Positions 15,433-25,657 of a stretch of 64,000 bases of DNA are shown here, piece after piece. Location: the NCBI GenBank assembly GCA_039814715.1, contig JBCCAR010000014.1, positions 22,546-86,545 of the forward strand, read 5' to 3'. The translations under genes were made by a program, and so were the position numbers. Numbering within the stretch: the first letter of the stretch is position 1; every line of letters begins with the position of its first letter. The DNA comes from CAKZYD01 sp039814715. GTDB lineage: Bacteria > Pseudomonadota > Alphaproteobacteria > Sphingomonadales > CAKZYD01. The notes below the pieces were generated by a model. The model saw only the letters and a list, made by a program, of their open reading frames with translations, ran no database searches and was not told the origin of the DNA.

Positions 15433-18400
15433 GTGCTCGCATGGCCAATTATAGCGATTACAGCTGCATATATCGCCGTGCTGTTTTGGATCGCACACCG
15501 GGCCGACAAGGTCGGCCATGTGGCATCACGTGCACGCTCCACCTGGATTTTTGGCTTATCTCTGGCGGTCTACTGCACCAGCTGGACTTATTATGGCGCG
15601 GTTGGGACGGCCACGACCGCTGGCTGGCACTATTTGCCCATCTATTTGGGTCCTGCGCTCCTATTTGCGTTTGGACGGCCCATGCTCAAACGGCTCGTGG
15701 AAGCCGGGAAAAAGCACCATATTGCCTCGATTTCTGACTTTTTAGGCTCGCGCTATGGCAAAAGCCAGCGCCTGGGCGCGCTGGTCACCGTGATCGCCGC
15801 CGTGGGCGCGCTGCCGTATATCGCGCTGCAGCTAAAATCTATCGCCATGACCTATACGGTGCTCACTGGCAGGGAAAACAGCGCAGCGATGCAAAATGAT
15901 CTGGTTCTGATCATCGCCGTCTCTTTAGCTGTGTTTGCAATCATTTTCGGGACCCGCCATGCGGACGTCACCCAGCCGAACCGCGGTATGGTCCTTGCCA
16001 TTGTGGTCGAGGCGGCTTTTAAACTGGCCGCATTGCTCGCCATTGGGGTGCTTGCGTTTTTGCTGGTGAGCAACAGTTCAAGCGAACTGGTGGGCAGCGC
16101 CGCGCACAGCCAATTTGCAGCAAACCAGCTCGATGCGCGCTTTGTATCGCTCACACTGTTATCCATGGGCGCTGTGCTGTGTCTGCCGCGGCAATTCCAT
16201 ATGTTGGTGGTTGAAGCAACGGACCCGGACGCACTGAAAGGCGCGCGCTGGGTGTTTGTCGGCTATCTGGCGTTAACAGCGCTCGTCGTCTTGCCGATCA
16301 CACAAGCTGGGCTCGCAATACTGCCCGCTGGAACGGACCCGGATCTGTTCGTGCTGCTATTACCGCTGGCCAGTGGACATGAAGGTTTGGCCGTCATTAC
16401 GTATCTAGGTGGTTTTGCAGCGGCTTCAGGGATGGTGATTGTAAGTGCAGTCGCGCTCAGCATTATGATCAGCAATGACCTGGCCTTGCCCGCCCTCTTG
16501 GCACGCCAAGGTCAGCGCGAAAGCAACCTCGCTGCTGCCCAAAGAACCATAAGACGCGCATCCATCTTGCTCATTCTCGCTATGGCTTACGGCTTTCAGC
16601 GATTGGTGACGGAGCAGCAAACCCTTGCCGCGCTTGGCATTCTCTCCTTTGCTGCGGCAGTCCAGTTCCTGCCAGCGCTGATCGGCGGACTGTATTGGCC
16701 GCGCGGCAATAAACGCGGGGTTTTTACCGGGCTGCTTCTTGGGTTTGCAGCTTGGCTTTTTACCCTTGTCGTCCCAGCGCTCAGCCCGGTCTTCAGTTGG
16801 GCAGCGGACATTCAAGGCGCTGGGGCATTTGGCCAAACATGGCTGCGGCCAGACGCCCTTTTTGGCACGGCACTGGGCGAGCCACTAACACATGGCCTGA
16901 CTTGGAGCTTAGGGCTCAATACCTTGGCCTTTATGGGCGTCTCCTTCTTCACACGGCCTGACGGCGTGGACCTCATTCAAGCCAGCGCTTTTGTCGGGAG
17001 CGGCAAGGGGCCGAGCGAATTTACGCTGAACACCAGCGCGCGGGTCAAAGACCTCAGAGCGCTGCTTGTCCGCGCTATGGGCGAGAAACGCGCGCATGAG
17101 GCGTTTGAAGCCTATGACTTGCTGTCGGGCGGGCAGCTGTTGGACCGGGATATCCTGTCAGCGGACTTAATTGAATTTGGCGAAGGGCAGCTGACCCGGG
17201 TGCTTGGCGCCGCCTCTTCGCGGCTCCTGCTCCAAAGCGTTTTAACGGGCGCGAGCCTGCGCCCTCAAGATGTCGTGACGTTACTAGATGAAACGTCGCA
17301 AACACTGGAGTTCAACCGCGAGCTCCTGCAAGCCACGTTAGAGAACATCGTCCACGGGGTGTGCGTTGTGGATAAAGATATGCGCATCGCCGCATGGAAC
17401 ACGCCCTATGTGGACATGTTCGACTATCCAGCTGATCTGGTTAAAATCGGCCGCCCGATCGCCAACATCATCCGCTATAATGCCGAGCAAGGCACCTGGC
17501 CTGGCGAAGACGCCGATACCATTGTAGAGCGCCGGGTTGGCTATATGCGCGCAGGCAACCCGCATGACTTTTCACGCACGCATTTCGATGGCCGCTTTAT
17601 TGATATTCAAGGGCGGCCTATGCCTGGGGGCGGTTATGTGACCACCTATATGGACGTCACCGCCCGCGTCCAGGCGGAACAAGCCTTGAAAGAAACCAAC
17701 GAGACCCTGGAGCAGCGGGTGAAAGAGCGCACGCGCGCGCTGGAAGCGCTGAATGAAAAGCTAGAAGCGGCAACAGCGTCTAAAACACGCTTTTTAGCGG
17801 CCGCGAGCCACGATTTGCTGCAGCCGCTGAATGCGGCGCGCTTGTTTACGTCTGCTTTGAGCGCAGAAATGCCTAGCAGTGACGCCGCCAAACAGGCTTT
17901 GCTAGAGAAAGTGGACCAATCTATTACCTCCGCTGACACGCTGCTTAAGACGTTACTCAACATATCCAAACTAGATGCAGGGGGCATCGAACCGCGGCCA
18001 ACGCGCTTTGCTGTGGGCGGGCTTCTCCAAGAGCTGTATGATGAATTCTCTGTTATTGCCGCTGGGAAGGGTCTGGAGCTGCGCTTGGCCGCCACCACAT
18101 TGGCAACGCAGTCTGACCGCGGACTATTGCGCAGCGTCTTACAGAACTTCATTTCAAACGCAGTGCGCTATACCCAAAGTGGCAAAATCCTGATCGGCTG
18201 CCGGCGCGCTGGCAAAGACATCGCCATTCAAGTCTATGATACGGGCCAAGGCATTCCTGTGCACGAACAGCGCAAGATATTTGAAGAATTCCATCAAGTG
18301 CGCCAGGACGGCCAAGGCGCGCGCGAGGGGCTTGGCCTAGGCCTTGCGATCGTGCAGCGTATTGCAGGGCTCCTCGGCCACCCTGTAGCGCTCACATCGG

Positions 18401-18909
18401 TGCATGGCAAAGGCAGCGTCTTTGAAATTCGGATTCCACGGACTACACAAGCAACCGAGAGCGCTAAACCAACGCTGAAGAAGAGCGCTGGCGATCTTGG
18501 CCCGCTAACCGTGCTGTGCGTAGATAATGACCATACCATCTTAAGCGCATCGACCGCTCTGTTAGAACGCTGGGGCTGTCACACGCGGACCGTCGCCAAT
18601 ATCCCTGAATTGGAAGCTGAGTGCAGCAAGGCGGCTCCGCCTGACCTGATCCTTCTCGACTATCAACTCAATGACGATGTCACTGGCTTTGACTATCTCG
18701 GCCGCCTGGAAGAAGCCTGGAACGGCTATAGCCCGCCGGTGATTATGATGACCGCTGCACAAGATGATGACATGGAGCGTGAAGCAGCGCGCCGCGGCAT
18801 TCGCGTCCTCGCAAAACCTATTGCGCCCGCCCAGCTACGTGCGCTAATGCGCCAGTTGTGCCAGCCATCGCGCGATAACGCCAATACCGAGCAGGCGCAA
18901 GCGAGCTAA
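15433..18909 (+). CDS. Hybrid sensor histidine kinase with SSS-transporter-like sensor domain (CrbS/CbrA type)
   Basis: About 1158 residues. The first 560 form a multi-pass sodium:solute symporter-like domain (YCTSWTYYGAVG, LPYIALQLKSIA). Then come a PAS domain (about 630-740), a coiled linker, HisKA with AASHDLLQPLNAARLF, HATPase with DTGQGIP and GLGLGLAIVQR, and a C-terminal receiver whose phospho-acceptor Asp is in LILLDYQ. GTG 15433 has GGGGAGAG at ideal spacing; a TTG at 15418 does not. CrbS kinases with this layout control acs and acetate uptake through a LuxR regulator, which is encoded next. The stop overlaps the convergent regulator by 4 bases. Confidence 0.88.
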   Translation: MLAWPIIAITAAYIAVLFWIAHRADKVGHVASRARSTWIFGLSLAVYCTSWTYYGAVGTATTAGWHYLPIYLGPALLFAFGRPMLKRLVEAGKKHHIASISDFLGSRYGKSQRLGALVTVIAAVGALPYIALQLKSIAMTYTVLTGRENSAAMQNDLVLIIAVSLAVFAIIFGTRHADVTQPNRGMVLAIVVEAAFKLAALLAIGVLAFLLVSNSSSELVGSAAHSQFAANQLDARFVSLTLLSMGAVLCLPRQFHMLVVEATDPDALKGARWVFVGYLALTALVVLPITQAGLAILPAGTDPDLFVLLLPLASGHEGLAVITYLGGFAAASGMVIVSAVALSIMISNDLALPALLARQGQRESNLAAAQRTIRRASILLILAMAYGFQRLVTEQQTLAALGILSFAAAVQFLPALIGGLYWPRGNKRGVFTGLLLGFAAWLFTLVVPALSPVFSWAADIQGAGAFGQTWLRPDALFGTALGEPLTHGLTWSLGLNTLAFMGVSFFTRPDGVDLIQASAFVGSGKGPSEFTLNTSARVKDLRALLVRAMGEKRAHEAFEAYDLLSGGQLLDRDILSADLIEFGEGQLTRVLGAASSRLLLQSVLTGASLRPQDVVTLLDETSQTLEFNRELLQATLENIVHGVCVVDKDMRIAAWNTPYVDMFDYPADLVKIGRPIANIIRYNAEQGTWPGEDADTIVERRVGYMRAGNPHDFSRTHFDGRFIDIQGRPMPGGGYVTTYMDVTARVQAEQALKETNETLEQRVKERTRALEALNEKLEAATASKTRFLAAASHDLLQPLNAARLFTSALSAEMPSSDAAKQALLEKVDQSITSADTLLKTLLNISKLDAGGIEPRPTRFAVGGLLQELYDEFSVIAAGKGLELRLAATTLATQSDRGLLRSVLQNFISNAVRYTQSGKILIGCRRAGKDIAIQVYDTGQGIPVHEQRKIFEEFHQVRQDGQGAREGLGLGLAIVQRIAGLLGHPVALTSVHGKGSVFEIRIPRTTQATESAKPTLKKSAGDLGPLTVLCVDNDHTILSASTALLERWGCHTRTVANIPELEAECSKAAPPDLILLDYQLNDDVTGFDYLGRLEEAWNGYSPPVIMMTAAQDDDMEREAARRGIRVLAKPIAPAQLRALMRQLCQPSRDNANTEQAQAS

Positions 18910-19553
18910 TCAGCCACCTGATCTTCCGAGACAATGAGGGCTTTGGCCTTGATGACGGCCTGCGTGCGGTTGAAGACCTCGAGCTTGCGAAAAACAGCCG
19001 TGACATGGGCTTTCACTGTGGCTTCAGAAATCCCCATTTCAAACGCGATTTGCTTGTTCAATTTGCCTTCTGACAACCCCATCAGAACGCGCAGCTGCGC
19101 CGGTGTCAGCGTTGCAATCTGGCGAACCGCTTCATCTTCATCCGGCGTCGCGCAGGCATCTTCGTCAATCTCCGGAAAGGCGAGGTCTCCTTCCATCACC
19201 GCTTCAAACGCATCGCCCATCTCCGCCATAGAAGATGATTTCGACATGAAGCCAGACGCGCCAAATTGGATGGCGCGGCGCACCACCCAATCATCATCGC
19301 TGGCAGAGACAACAATGATGGGGATGGCGGGATAGTCCTGCCGCAGGCCAATAAGCCCAGCAAAGCCATCACTATCATCCATGTGAAGATCGAGCAGCAA
19401 CAAGCTAGCCCCGCTCCGCGCAATGGTCTCGCGCGCGGCGGCTAAATTATCCACATCAACAACATCAGTCACGGGCGCGACGTTGATCACCGCTTGGCGC
19501 AGCGCGCCGCGCATCAGCGGATGATCATCAGCGATGACGATTGGAGCGAGCAT
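18906..19553 (-). CDS. LuxR-family response regulator (CrbR-like)
   Basis: 215 residues. The receiver domain (1-120) has acidic pair DDH near 9-11, phospho-acceptor Asp in LLLLDLHMDD and Lys in GFMSKSSS. The GerE-type HTH occupies 150-212 (LTPAQLRVLMGLSEGKLNKQIAFEMGIS). GGAGGA precedes the ATG. It lies 25 bases downstream of acs on the same strand and is probably co-transcribed with it, while the cognate-type hybrid kinase converges from the left. The likely role is activation of acs and the transporter genes. Confidence 0.87.
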   Translation of the reverse strand: MLAPIVIADDHPLMRGALRQAVINVAPVTDVVDVDNLAAARETIARSGASLLLLDLHMDDSDGFAGLIGLRQDYPAIPIIVVSASDDDWVVRRAIQFGASGFMSKSSSMAEMGDAFEAVMEGDLAFPEIDEDACATPDEDEAVRQIATLTPAQLRVLMGLSEGKLNKQIAFEMGISEATVKAHVTAVFRKLEVFNRTQAVIKAKALIVSEDQVAD

Positions 19554-19578
19554 TCGCAGTATTCCTCCTCTTGCGTCC

Positions 19579-21558
19579 TTACCGGTTCTTCCGGTTGTCG
19601 ATCAGGTCATCGACAACGCTTGGATCTGCGAGCGTTGACGTATCCCCTAAATTACCAAATTCATTCTCAGCAATCTTGCGCAAAATGCGGCGCATGATTT
19701 TACCTGAGCGGGTTTTGGGCAGGCCGGGCGCGAACTGGATGAAGTCCGGACTTGCGATTGGGCCAATTTCAGAGCGCACCCAGTTGCGCAGCTCCTTATC
19801 TAAGCCATCTATAGCCTCTTCGCCCGCATTTAAGGTCACATAGCAATAGATGCCCTGGCCTTTGATATCATGCGGGAAGCCAACCACGGCGGCCTCTGCC
19901 ACCAGTTTGTGCGCGACGAGCGCCGACTCGACTTCGGCCGTGCCCATGCGGTGACCAGAGACATTAATCACATCATCGACCCGGCCCGTAATCCAATAAT
20001 AGCCATCGTTATCCCTGCGGCACCCATCGCCGGTGAAGTATGAACCAGGGTAGGTTTGAAAATAGGTTTGGATGAAGCGCTCATGATCACCGTAGACGCT
20101 GCGCGCTTGGCCGGGCCAGCTGTCTTTGATGATCAAATTGCCTTCGGTCGCGCCTTCGAGCTCATTGCCTTCGCCGTCAACCAGGGCGGGCTCAACGCCA
20201 AAGAATGGCCGGGTGGCGGAGCCTGGTTTTAGGTCTGTCGCGCCCGGCAAAGGCGTGATCATCATGCCGCCCGTTTCCGTCTGCCACCAGGTGTCGACGA
20301 TTGGACACTGGTTCTTGCCAACAACGTCGTGATACCAGTTCCAAGCCTCAGGGTTGATGGGCTCGCCCACTGAGCCAAGAATGCGCAGAGACGATAAATC
20401 ACAGGCATCCACCAGCGCGCGCCCTTCCCGCATCAGCGAGCGGATCGCCGTTGGCGCGGTATAGAACAAATTAACTTTATGTTTTTGCACGACGCGCCAA
20501 AAGCGGTCGGCCTTAGGGTAGGTCGGCACGCCTTCAAAAATCAGCGTTTTCGCGCCGTTAGCGAGCGGACCATAAACAATGTAGCTGTGGCCAGTCACCC
20601 AGCCCACATCGGCGGTACACCAATAGACATCGCCCGGCTTATAATCGAACACATATTCATGCGTCATTGAGGCCCAAACGAGATAGCCGCCTGTGGTATG
20701 CAGCACACCTTTTGGCTGTCCCGTCGAGCCGGACGTATAGAGAATGAACAGCGGGTCTTCCGCGTTCATGGGCTCTGGATCGCATTTCCCATCCACATGG
20801 ATTGCTTCTTCATGATACCAGCGGTCGACCTCTGGATCGAAAGCCACATCCGCGCCTGTGCGTTTAACCACCAAAACAGTGCGCACCGGCCGCGTGACGC
20901 CCTCCATCTCTGAGAGGTGATACAACGCTTTATCCACATTGGCTTTCAGCGGCACTTTTTTAGAGCCGCGCAGACCCTCATCTGCCGTAATCACGAACTC
21001 TGAGTCGCAGCTTTCAATCCGCTGGGCCAAGGCTTCAGGGCTGAACCCGCCAAACACGATGGAGTGTACTGCGCCAATGCGCGCGCAGGCCAGCATGGCA
21101 TAAGCCGCCTCAGGGATCATCGGCATATAAAGCGTTACCCGGTCGCCTTTTTGAACGCCAAGCTTTTTCATCACATTGGCCATGCGGCCCACATGATCCG
21201 ACAGCTGCGCATAGGTGATCGAATAGTGGTCAGAGGGATTATCACCTTCAAAAATGATAGCAACGTCGTTTGCTTTTTCAGGCAAATGCCGGTCGATGCA
21301 GTTGTAGGAGACGTTCAACACGCCATCTTCAAACCAGCGGATGTCAACGTCGTCCTTGGTGAAGGTTGCATTTTTCACTTGGGTATACGGTTTAAACCAA
21401 TCCAGCCTTTTCCCATGCTCCGCCCAAAACCCTTCGGGGTCCTCAATCGAGCGCTTGTACATGGCGAGATACTGCTCGTTGGTACATTTCGTATTGTCGG
21501 CAATATGTTGAGGGACGCGATACATCGGATCGTCCTTCGCGGCGTGTTGGCTGGCCAT
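19579..21558 (-). CDS. acs: Acetyl-CoA synthetase
   Basis: About 659 residues, the full length for Acs. Key motifs: P-loop YTSGSTGQPKG, adenylation core motif near WWQTETGG, the hinge region GRVDDVINVSGHR, and the regulatory/catalytic Lys in TRSGKIMRR near the C-terminus, a site of acetylation in homologues. It converts acetate, ATP and CoA to acetyl-CoA, AMP and PPi. ATG 21558 has GGGGAG upstream; an in-frame ATG at 21606 would add 16 unlikely residues. It is divergent from the porin gene. Confidence 0.96.
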   Translation of the reverse strand: MASQHAAKDDPMYRVPQHIADNTKCTNEQYLAMYKRSIEDPEGFWAEHGKRLDWFKPYTQVKNATFTKDDVDIRWFEDGVLNVSYNCIDRHLPEKANDVAIIFEGDNPSDHYSITYAQLSDHVGRMANVMKKLGVQKGDRVTLYMPMIPEAAYAMLACARIGAVHSIVFGGFSPEALAQRIESCDSEFVITADEGLRGSKKVPLKANVDKALYHLSEMEGVTRPVRTVLVVKRTGADVAFDPEVDRWYHEEAIHVDGKCDPEPMNAEDPLFILYTSGSTGQPKGVLHTTGGYLVWASMTHEYVFDYKPGDVYWCTADVGWVTGHSYIVYGPLANGAKTLIFEGVPTYPKADRFWRVVQKHKVNLFYTAPTAIRSLMREGRALVDACDLSSLRILGSVGEPINPEAWNWYHDVVGKNQCPIVDTWWQTETGGMMITPLPGATDLKPGSATRPFFGVEPALVDGEGNELEGATEGNLIIKDSWPGQARSVYGDHERFIQTYFQTYPGSYFTGDGCRRDNDGYYWITGRVDDVINVSGHRMGTAEVESALVAHKLVAEAAVVGFPHDIKGQGIYCYVTLNAGEEAIDGLDKELRNWVRSEIGPIASPDFIQFAPGLPKTRSGKIMRRILRKIAENEFGNLGDTSTLADPSVVDDLIDNRKNR

Positions 21559-21655
21559 GATCAAACTCCCCTTTTTTATGCCGCACATGCCAACACAAGG
21601 GCACACGCGGATGGATCATGCATAACACAGTGCACCTTCGCGCCATAACGCACCA

Positions 21656-21671
21656 TTAGACCTTGGTCTGA
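21656..21671. promoter_or_regulatory. Palindrome TTAGACC-TT-GGTCTGA between acs and the porin gene
   Basis: TTAGACC (21656-21662) and GGTCTGA (21665-21671) are separated by two bases, with a further ATAGACC at 21671-21677. It lies in the divergent region about 100 bases from each start. Its halves match those of the site at 13023-13041, so the same regulator may act on both, with the CrbR-like protein the obvious candidate. Confidence 0.45.
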
Positions 21672-21778
21672 TAGACCATCGCCCAATAGAAAACCGTCTG
21701 CCAACCGAGCCATGATTGGCCCCTCACCTGCTTCATCAGAAGCGAGGCTTGCATCCATGTCACATCCTTGGGGGGATC

Positions 21779-23206
21779 ATGATGAAACCGATAAAAACAC
21801 TGACACTCGGCAGCACGATGCTCTGTGCTCTCGTATTGGCCCAGCCGGCAACGGCGCAAAGCGATCTTGAAGACCGCGTTGGCAAGCTTGAAGCGCTCAT
21901 GCAGCAAATTCTAGACCGCATGGATCAGGATGCTGGCCGCCTGACGAGTGAAGAAGCAAAGATTATCGAGCAGGCCCAAACAATTGTTTCGCTGCAAGAA
22001 AAGGTAGACGAATCAAGCCAAAAAGCTGCGCAAGCCGCTGAGATGGCGGAGGCGACAACTGTTGAAATCGCCTCTTTAAAAGAAATCGGCCAGCTTGACC
22101 TCGTGCTACCTGAAAAAGGCTTCAACATTGGCAAGGTGAAGGTGAATTACGGCGGGTACGTTAAAACGGACGTCCAGGTCACAGACTTTAGCGATGGTGA
22201 TCCCTTCGGTCTCAGCACGATCATCAACAACTTTTACATTCCAAGCCAGATCCCGGTCTCTGCCAATGGGATGGGCACGACAGACCTGCACATCAACGCA
22301 CGTGAAAGCCGGATCTTCTTCCAAACCCAAGCCAATGTGGGCGGCCATAAAGTCGGCAGCCACATCGAACTCGATTTCCTTGTCAGCACAGACGGCAATG
22401 AGGTTGTCAGCAATAGCTACAACCCACGCATGCGTCAGGCTTACTTCACCATTGATAATTGGCTATTCGGGCAAGCTTGGACAACGTTCCAAAACGTAGG
22501 GGCCCTGCCGGAGAATATTGACTTTATTGGCCCAGCTGAAGGGACGATCTTTGGCCGCCAGCCCATGGTGCGTTACACAAACGGGCCGTTCCAGTTCGCG
22601 ATTGAAAATCCCGAAAGCCGGATCACCACCAATACCGGCGGGACCATCACATCCGATGACGGTGCGCTGCCCGACTTTGTGGCACGCTATAATCACAAGA
22701 GCGAGATCGGCAGCTTCACAGCCGCCGCCCTTGTGCGCCAGCTGACGCTTGAAAATGAAATGATCGATGACAGCGTCTTATCCTGGGGCATTAGCCTGTC
22801 GGGAAAGGTCAATGTGGGCCAAAAAGATGATTTCCGTTTCATGGTCAATGCCGGCGAAGGCATGGGTCGGTACGTGGCTGTTGCCGCCGTGAATGGCGCA
22901 GCAATTGACGCGAATGGCAACCTCGATGCGATCGCGTCTTATTCCGGTTTTGCCTCCTACCGCCACTTCTGGAACGACAGGTGGCGCTCCAACATTACCG
23001 GCGGGTACTTCAAAGCCGATAACCCAGTCCTGCTGACGACCTCCGGCGTGACGGACGAGATTTACTCCGGCCACTTGAACCTCTTGTTTTCCCCCGTGCC
23101 GAATATGACGTTTGGCGGCGAGGTAATGTATGCTAGGCGTGCGCTGGAAAGCGGGCTCGCAGGCGACATGACCCGCTTTCAGTTTTCAGCCCAATATGGG
23201 TTTTAA
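21779..23206 (+). CDS. DcaP-like outer membrane porin
   Basis: About 475 residues. A signal peptide ends in ALVLAQPATAQ; a short coiled coil (about 27-90, rich in Gln, Glu and Ala) follows, then a beta barrel ending in FQFSAQYGF with a terminal Phe, as expected for BAM substrates. The segment around YGGYVKTDVQ to ARESRIFFQ matches trimeric DcaP-type channels for small anionic solutes. GGGGGG lies just before ATG 21779; a second ATG follows directly. Divergent from acs and upstream of ppa, so it may admit the carboxylate used by Acs. Confidence 0.85.
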   Translation: MMKPIKTLTLGSTMLCALVLAQPATAQSDLEDRVGKLEALMQQILDRMDQDAGRLTSEEAKIIEQAQTIVSLQEKVDESSQKAAQAAEMAEATTVEIASLKEIGQLDLVLPEKGFNIGKVKVNYGGYVKTDVQVTDFSDGDPFGLSTIINNFYIPSQIPVSANGMGTTDLHINARESRIFFQTQANVGGHKVGSHIELDFLVSTDGNEVVSNSYNPRMRQAYFTIDNWLFGQAWTTFQNVGALPENIDFIGPAEGTIFGRQPMVRYTNGPFQFAIENPESRITTNTGGTITSDDGALPDFVARYNHKSEIGSFTAAALVRQLTLENEMIDDSVLSWGISLSGKVNVGQKDDFRFMVNAGEGMGRYVAVAAVNGAAIDANGNLDAIASYSGFASYRHFWNDRWRSNITGGYFKADNPVLLTTSGVTDEIYSGHLNLLFSPVPNMTFGGEVMYARRALESGLAGDMTRFQFSAQYGF

Positions 23207-23224
23207 TCAAAGGACGTTGAGCGC

Positions 23225-23755
23225 ATGCGCATTTCACAAATTTCGATTGGCGAAGACCCACCCTGGGACATCAATGTCCTGATTGAAGTCTCGCTAGGCG
23301 GGGAGCCAGTCAAATATGAGTATGACAAAGCCTCTGGCACCGTCTTTGTGGACCGGATTTTGCACACGTCCATGCGCTATCCTTGCAATTATGGCTTCAT
23401 CCCGCACACATTAGCCGATGACGGGGATGCGGTGGACGTGCTGGTGACGACCAGCGCGCCCATCCTGCCAAAAGCGGTCATTCAATGCAGGCCCGTGGGC
23501 GTTTTGATCATGGAAGATGAAGACGGTATGGATGAGAAAGTTCTTGCTGTACCGGCAACCAAGCTTTTCCCATGGCATGAAAACGTCAAAGACTATGAAG
23601 ACTTACCGCAAATACTGCTCGATCAGATTGCGCACTTCTTCGGCCACTATAAAGACCTAGAGCCCAACAAATGGGCCAAGGTGAAAGGCTGGGGGTCGGC
23701 TGAAAAAGCTGCCGAGCTAATCGACCAAGGCATTCAGGCCGCCAAAGACGCATAG
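23225..23755 (+). CDS. ppa: Inorganic diphosphatase (family I)
   Basis: 176 residues. The active-site signature DDGDAVDVLV (about 60-69) with its three metal-binding aspartates is intact, and EYDKASGT and YPCNYGFIPHT match the family. It hydrolyses pyrophosphate to phosphate. It sits 18 bases after the porin gene and beside acs, whose reaction makes PPi, so local co-regulation would pull acetate activation forward. Confidence 0.96.
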   Translation: MRISQISIGEDPPWDINVLIEVSLGGEPVKYEYDKASGTVFVDRILHTSMRYPCNYGFIPHTLADDGDAVDVLVTTSAPILPKAVIQCRPVGVLIMEDEDGMDEKVLAVPATKLFPWHENVKDYEDLPQILLDQIAHFFGHYKDLEPNKWAKVKGWGSAEKAAELIDQGIQAAKDA

Positions 23756-23767
23756 AAAGCGACGCAA

Positions 23768-25657
23768 ATGGATGCGCTAAAGGAAATTGAGCAGCTCGAA
23801 ATTGCTGATTTCCTGAAAGCGCATCCTCCGTTTGGGGATTTGCCAGATGGCGCTATTGGACATCTGGTTGGCGACATCACCATTCGCTATGCCCGCCGCG
23901 GCGCCACTGTTTTAGAAAGCGGCATCAAAAACGAGTATTTGTTTATCGTCCGCTCGGGCGCTGTGGAGCTAATGGAAGGCGGGAATGATCTCGCCATCAT
24001 GCTATCGGAAGGCAGCTGTTTTGCTTTTCCCTCTTTGCTGCGCGATGGCATCACCCGCCACGGTGTCACTGCACTAGAAGACAGCCTGCTTTACTGCATT
24101 CCAGCCAAAACATTCCATGCATTCTGCGAAGCACATGACGCCTTTCGGGTTTATTTCTCCAGCGCAGAGGCTGGCCGGCTGCGCGCCGCGATTGCGCGGC
24201 GCAGCGAAAGCCAAATCAATCTGGGCGCACTGCAGTCTGCTGCTGTGCCCCTTGAACGCATGGTCGGCGCGCGCCCGCTTGTGACGGCGCCAACAACCAT
24301 AAGCTGCGGCATCGCCGCCGGTGTGATGGCCGCGGAAGATGTGTCGACACTGCTGATTTGCGACGACGGCGCGCTGAAAGGCATCTTGACCGATAAAGAC
24401 CTGCGCCGCCGCATGCTGGCAAAGCAGTTGCCCTATGATACGCCGATTACGCAGATCATGACGCCCGATCCCGTCACGATCGAAAGCAGTGCCGCTGGCT
24501 TTGAAGCGCTGCTTTTAATGATGCGTAATAATTTCAGTCACTTGCCAGTGACGAATGCACAAGGGGGTATCGCTGGCATTATCTCCGCCAGAGATTTGCT
24601 CAAACGCATGAGCCTGCACGCCCTGCACCTTGCTCAAGATGTGGCAAAGGCAGCCACGCCGGAGGCAGTGTGCGAAGCGACCAAGCCCTTAACCCAATCG
24701 CTCATTGCGCTGGTCGATGCGGATTTAACAGCGCAGGTGATTGGCGAATTCGTCTCCTCCGTTGGCGAAGCGGCACACCGGCGCCTGGCGGAACTGGGCG
24801 AAGACGCGCTTGGCCCCCCGCCAGTCCCTTATGATTTTGTCGTCTTCGGGTCTCTCGCGCGGAGAGACCAAAGCGGCGTTTCTGATCAAGACAACGGCTT
24901 TGTGTTAGATGATAGCTATGACGAGGCCGCCCACGGCGCCTATTTTAAAGCACTTGCGACCTTCGTATGCGACCATCTCAATGCCGCTGGCTATGTCTAT
25001 TGCCCCGGTGATATCATGGCCACCAACGATCAATGGCGTAAATCGCTCACCGACTGGAAGGCCACCTTCCGCAAATGGATAACATCGCCTGATCCAAAAT
25101 CAGTCATGCACACGTCCATCTTCTATGACATGCGGCCCATTAAAGGCAGCGGAAAGCTAGTACGTGATTTGCGCCAAGAGGTAGTATCAACCGCGCAGGC
25201 CAATACCGTGTTCTTAGCCCACCTTGCCCGCGACGCCGTCAGCACGCCGCCGCCACTTGGCTTTTTTAGGCAGCTCGTGGTGGAGAAAGACAAATCAGGC
25301 GAGCAAAGCCTGAACATTAAAAGGCGCGGCGTGATGCCGATTACTGATATTGCGCGCTTGCAGGCACTTGCGAATAATATTACCGCCGTCTCCACCAAGT
25401 CTCGCCTTGAGGCACTGCAGCAGGCGAGCGCCTTAAACAAAGATGACCTACGCGATCTCATGGACGCACAAGAATTCATCGCCATGACGCGTTTGCGCCA
25501 TCAAGCCCAGCAAGCCGCAAGGGGCGAAAGGGTTGATAACTTACTGCATATTGAGAGCCTCTCTCGCTTTGAACGCGATCACTTGAAAGACGCCTTCGGC
25601 ATCGTGCGCCGCGCGCAATCGGCACTCTCAAACGCCTATATGGGCGGGCTCTTATGA
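23768..25657 (+). CDS. cNMP-binding, CBS-pair, DUF294 nucleotidyltransferase-like protein
   Basis: 629 residues in four parts: a cyclic-nucleotide-binding-like beta roll (about 20-130), two CBS motifs (about 165-280) that sense adenylate-type ligands, a DUF294 nucleotidyltransferase fold with FGSLARRDQSGVSDQDNG (about 362-380), and a helical substrate-binding C-terminus. It is a PII-uridylyltransferase-like signalling protein of unknown target. The order DUF4212, SSS, CrbS, this protein and a DEDDh exonuclease recurs in other proteobacteria. The next gene overlaps by 4 bases. Confidence 0.87.
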   Translation: MDALKEIEQLEIADFLKAHPPFGDLPDGAIGHLVGDITIRYARRGATVLESGIKNEYLFIVRSGAVELMEGGNDLAIMLSEGSCFAFPSLLRDGITRHGVTALEDSLLYCIPAKTFHAFCEAHDAFRVYFSSAEAGRLRAAIARRSESQINLGALQSAAVPLERMVGARPLVTAPTTISCGIAAGVMAAEDVSTLLICDDGALKGILTDKDLRRRMLAKQLPYDTPITQIMTPDPVTIESSAAGFEALLLMMRNNFSHLPVTNAQGGIAGIISARDLLKRMSLHALHLAQDVAKAATPEAVCEATKPLTQSLIALVDADLTAQVIGEFVSSVGEAAHRRLAELGEDALGPPPVPYDFVVFGSLARRDQSGVSDQDNGFVLDDSYDEAAHGAYFKALATFVCDHLNAAGYVYCPGDIMATNDQWRKSLTDWKATFRKWITSPDPKSVMHTSIFYDMRPIKGSGKLVRDLRQEVVSTAQANTVFLAHLARDAVSTPPPLGFFRQLVVEKDKSGEQSLNIKRRGVMPITDIARLQALANNITAVSTKSRLEALQQASALNKDDLRDLMDAQEFIAMTRLRHQAQQAARGERVDNLLHIESLSRFERDHLKDAFGIVRRAQSALSNAYMGGLL

